From assembly GCF_029892095.1 (NCBI RefSeq), contig NZ_JARZAE010000004.1, positions 3,906,001 to 3,970,000 of the forward strand: a stretch of 64,000 nucleotides of DNA. Reading direction: 5' to 3'. Source of the stretch: Kitasatospora sp. MAP12-44. GTDB taxonomy: Bacteria > Actinomycetota > Actinomycetes > Streptomycetales > Streptomycetaceae. A program made the position numbers and the translations under genes. The notes below the pieces were generated by a model, which saw nothing but the letters and a program-made list of their open reading frames with translations, ran no database searches and had not been told where the DNA came from. Positions 62,213-64,000 of the stretch are shown piece after piece; position 1 is the stretch's first letter, and each line of letters starts with the position of its first letter.

Positions 62213-63268
62213 ATGCCGCTCGACCAGAAGCCCGAACCGCCCACGCCGGCCGGCCTGAGCGCCGATCCGGGCCCCGCCCAGCAGACCGGCCCGGGTGCGG
62301 GCCCCGCCCAGCAGAGCAGCGCGGCCGCCGACGGCACCGCCGCGGCGCCGCGCACCGACCGGGCGATCGGCTGGAACGTCCGGATGCCCGGACCGTGGCT
62401 GCACCGCGACCTGGCGGCCAACGGCGCGCGGTTCCACATCGCCGAGCAGGGCAGCGGCCCACTGGTGCTGCTGGTGCACGGCTGGCCGCAGTACTGGTGG
62501 GCCTGGCGGCACCAGATGGCTGCGCTGGCGGCGGCGGGCTACCGCGCCGTCGCGCTGGATCTGCGCGGCATGGGCGGCAGCGACCGCACGCCGCGCGGCT
62601 ACGACCCCACCAACCTCGCGCTCGACATCACCGGCGTGATCCGCTCGCTGGGCGAGCACAGCGCCCACCTGGTCGGCCATGACACCGGCGGCTCGCTCTC
62701 CTGGGTGGCCGCCGTGATGCGCCCGTCGGTGATCCAGAGCCTGACGGTGGTCTCCGCCGCGCACCCCCGCCGACTGCGCCGGGGGCTGCTGCAGGATCGC
62801 AAGCAGATGGCGGCCTTCGACCACGTGCTGGGCTTCCAGCGCCCCTGGATACCCGAGCGCCGCCTGGTCGCGGACGACGCCGCGCAGATCGGCGGCTATC
62901 TGACCGACTGGACCGGGCCGAACATGCTGGACGACGAGGCGGTCGACAACTACCGCAACGCGATGCGGATCCCCAGCACCGCCCACTGCTCGATCGAGCC
63001 GTACCGCTGGCTGGTGCGCTCGATGGCACGACCGGACGGCATCCAGTTCGTACGCCGGATGAAGAAGCCGGTCACCGCGCCCACCCTGCACATCCAGGGC
63101 GCGGCCGATCCGGTGCTGCTCGCGCACACCGCGCTCGGCTCGGGCGAGTACGTGCAGGCGCCGTACCGCTGGCGGCTGCTGCCGGGCGTCGGGCACTTCC
63201 CGCACGAGGAAGCTCCGGAGGAGTTCAACGCGGAGCTGATCAACTGGGTGCGGGAGCACAAGCGGTAG
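62213..63268 (+). CDS. Alpha/beta hydrolase, epoxide hydrolase type
   Basis: The 351-residue protein has a Pro/Gln-rich start (residues 1-50), then the hydrolase core: LLVHGWPQYWWAWRHQM (HGxP oxyanion motif) and nucleophile HLVGHDTGGSLSW with Asp as in epoxide hydrolases and haloalkane dehalogenases. The acid is in AADPVLL, and the His is in LPGVGHFPHEE. Epoxide hydrolase and haloalkane dehalogenase cannot be separated by eye. Its TAG stop lies in the first unit of a 13-bp tandem repeat. Confidence 0.88.
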   Translation: MPLDQKPEPPTPAGLSADPGPAQQTGPGAGPAQQSSAAADGTAAAPRTDRAIGWNVRMPGPWLHRDLAANGARFHIAEQGSGPLVLLVHGWPQYWWAWRHQMAALAAAGYRAVALDLRGMGGSDRTPRGYDPTNLALDITGVIRSLGEHSAHLVGHDTGGSLSWVAAVMRPSVIQSLTVVSAAHPRRLRRGLLQDRKQMAAFDHVLGFQRPWIPERRLVADDAAQIGGYLTDWTGPNMLDDEAVDNYRNAMRIPSTAHCSIEPYRWLVRSMARPDGIQFVRRMKKPVTAPTLHIQGAADPVLLAHTALGSGEYVQAPYRWRLLPGVGHFPHEEAPEEFNAELINWVREHKR

Positions 63269-63313
63269 GAACAGGCGGTAGGCGCACGCGGTAGCCGCAG
63301 GCGGTATGGGGGC
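63262..63313. repeat. 13-bp tandem repeat starting at the hydrolase stop codon
   Basis: Four units begin GCGGTA at 63262, 63275, 63288 and 63301. The first contains the hydrolase stop TAG (63266-63268). Because 13 is not a multiple of three, the next units place TAG in the other frames as well. Confidence 0.85.
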
Positions 63314-63659
63314 GGATAACCGGCTGATCGTCAACTCGGCTTGTCCGAGCAGATGTTCACATGACTCTGGCATGGGCCATTTCGCCCGGAACCGGGTGGT
63401 TACCCCCACGGGCGCACGGGCATCCATTGTTCATGACCTGGACGCCCGATCGCACCGCCGCGCCCCGCGGACGGCGCCTCAGCCGCACCCCGTTGACTCC
63501 TCCGCACCAGCCAGAGCGACCGCAGGGCTCACCGCAGTCGCACACCGAGCCGCACCCACTGGGCATCCCCCGCATCCTCGGTCGGCGCGCCCGCTGGGTC
63601 GGCGCACGACTGCGGCGCGAGGCCTGAGCCCCGCGCCGCCAGTAGCCATCACGGTGGTG
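63269..63659. other. 391-bp gap between the hydrolase and a membrane hydrolase
   Basis: The left end holds the 13-bp repeat. A Pro/Arg-rich frame at 63433-63627 (+) would encode 64 residues but has no clear ribosome site or known motif, so it is listed separately with low confidence. Otherwise I see nothing in the gap. Confidence 0.4.
63433..63627 (+). CDS. Doubtful small Pro/Arg-rich ORF
   Basis: This frame of 64 residues (MTWTPDRTAAPRGRR and on, ending RARWVGARLRREA) is basic and probably disordered. The longer version from 63361 is equally possible. No conserved motif is recognised; it may be non-coding. Confidence 0.25.
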   Translation: MTWTPDRTAAPRGRRLSRTPLTPPHQPERPQGSPQSHTEPHPLGIPRILGRRARWVGARLRREA

Positions 63660-64000
63660 TCAGCCGACTATCCCCGGCTGCACCGCCGTGAACCAGAGCA
63701 GGGCGACGGTCGCCACACCCATGATCGGGACCAGCACCTTGGTCTCCACGTCGTTGCCGGTCCGCTTGATCAGCACGATCTCGTAGCGCTGCTTGTGCGG
63801 CCAGAGCAGCGGCGCACCCATCTTGGTGAGGCAGTCGCCCATCAGGTGGGCGAGGGTGCCGAGGGCGACCGCGTACGGCAGCCACCCCGGCGCGTTCGGC
63901 ATCCACCGGTCCATCACCACCGTGCCCGCCACCGCGAGCCCGATGACGGTCAGCCAGCTGGTGTGCCCATGGCCGGGTACGTGGAGCCGTAGCGCCTTGA
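63660..64000 (-). CDS. Membrane-bound metal-dependent hydrolase, C-terminal part (5' end outside window)
   Basis: The frame runs off the right edge, so only the last ~113 residues are seen. It contains a His-rich HVPGHGHTSWL segment, two hydrophobic helices and a conserved-looking LGTLAHLMGDCLTKMGAPLLWPHKQRYEIV block typical of YdjM/DUF457-type membrane hydrolases, where H-x3-D pairs bind metal. The function of the family is not well defined. Confidence 0.7.
   Translation of the reverse strand, partial: KALRLHVPGHGHTSWLTVIGLAVAGTVVMDRWMPNAPGWLPYAVALGTLAHLMGDCLTKMGAPLLWPHKQRYEIVLIKRTGNDVETKVLVPIMGVATVALLWFTAVQPGIVG

Overview
The window is high-GC (roughly 70%) actinobacterial DNA. The strong third-position G+C bias, the many GTG/TTG starts, a BldG-type developmental regulator, an Ssd/Tad pilus locus and the gene order holB-tmk-topA-hppA-bldG-acs-nhaA all point to a Streptomycetaceae chromosome (Streptomyces, Kitasatospora or a close relative). 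One tRNA gene (Thr, CGT anticodon) is present. I saw no rRNA, CRISPR array, insertion sequence or recombinase gene.

Region A (about 1-18.9 kb) is accessory. Its core is a class I lanthipeptide locus of the FxLD type: a partial ABC transporter (2-1378), an isoaspartyl-type O-methyltransferase (3789-4988), a 55-residue precursor (5066-5233), a full LanB dehydratase (5301-8111) and a LanC cyclase (8104-9342). Woven around these genes are phosphodiester and nucleotide enzymes: two endonuclease/exonuclease/phosphatase proteins, a 2H (RNA ligase/cyclic phosphodiesterase) protein, a MazG-like pyrophosphohydrolase and a broken second copy of the methyltransferase. From 10.9 to 18.7 kb come mostly unrecognised proteins, including a zinc-ribbon protein, a KOW-like protein and a QueD/PTPS-like protein. 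The block stops at the 3' end of tRNA-Thr (19084-19157), which is where integrative elements commonly insert.

Region B (about 19.2-41.6 kb) is a conserved chromosomal backbone. A LysE-type exporter is divergent from a TetR regulator with a clear operator between them. A secreted lipoprotein peptidase and a membrane protein with an esterase fold follow. Then come replication and topology genes (holB, an unusually long tmk, topA), a DUF3592-like protein, an NPPF-motif methyltransferase, a small lipoprotein, a cyclophilin-like protein, the K+-independent proton pyrophosphatase hppA, and the bldG anti-anti-sigma/anti-sigma pair divergent from an MrfA/Hrq1-type helicase.

Region C (about 41.6-47.4 kb) is a translationally coupled minus-strand Tad/Flp pilus operon: ssd, tadA, tadB, tadC, DUF4244 pilin, TadE and a TadE-like protein. 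The last gene lacks a sensible stop codon.

Region D (about 47.4-64 kb) holds a HAD phosphatase, a degenerate Fic-fold protein, a CooC-like ATPase, a SulP transporter fused to a beta-carbonic anhydrase, a GH18 chitinase under a near-perfect operator palindrome, a permuted NlpC/P60-like protein, acetyl-CoA synthetase (acs), a serine hydrolase broken by one extra base in a seven-G run, nhaA, a holin-like membrane protein, an epoxide-hydrolase-type alpha/beta hydrolase and the C-terminal part of a membrane hydrolase running off the right edge.

The most novel material is the lanthipeptide locus with its RNA/nucleotide enzymes. Other points worth attention are several degenerate enzymes that keep a fold but lose a catalytic residue, and short tandem repeats sitting exactly on stop codons.
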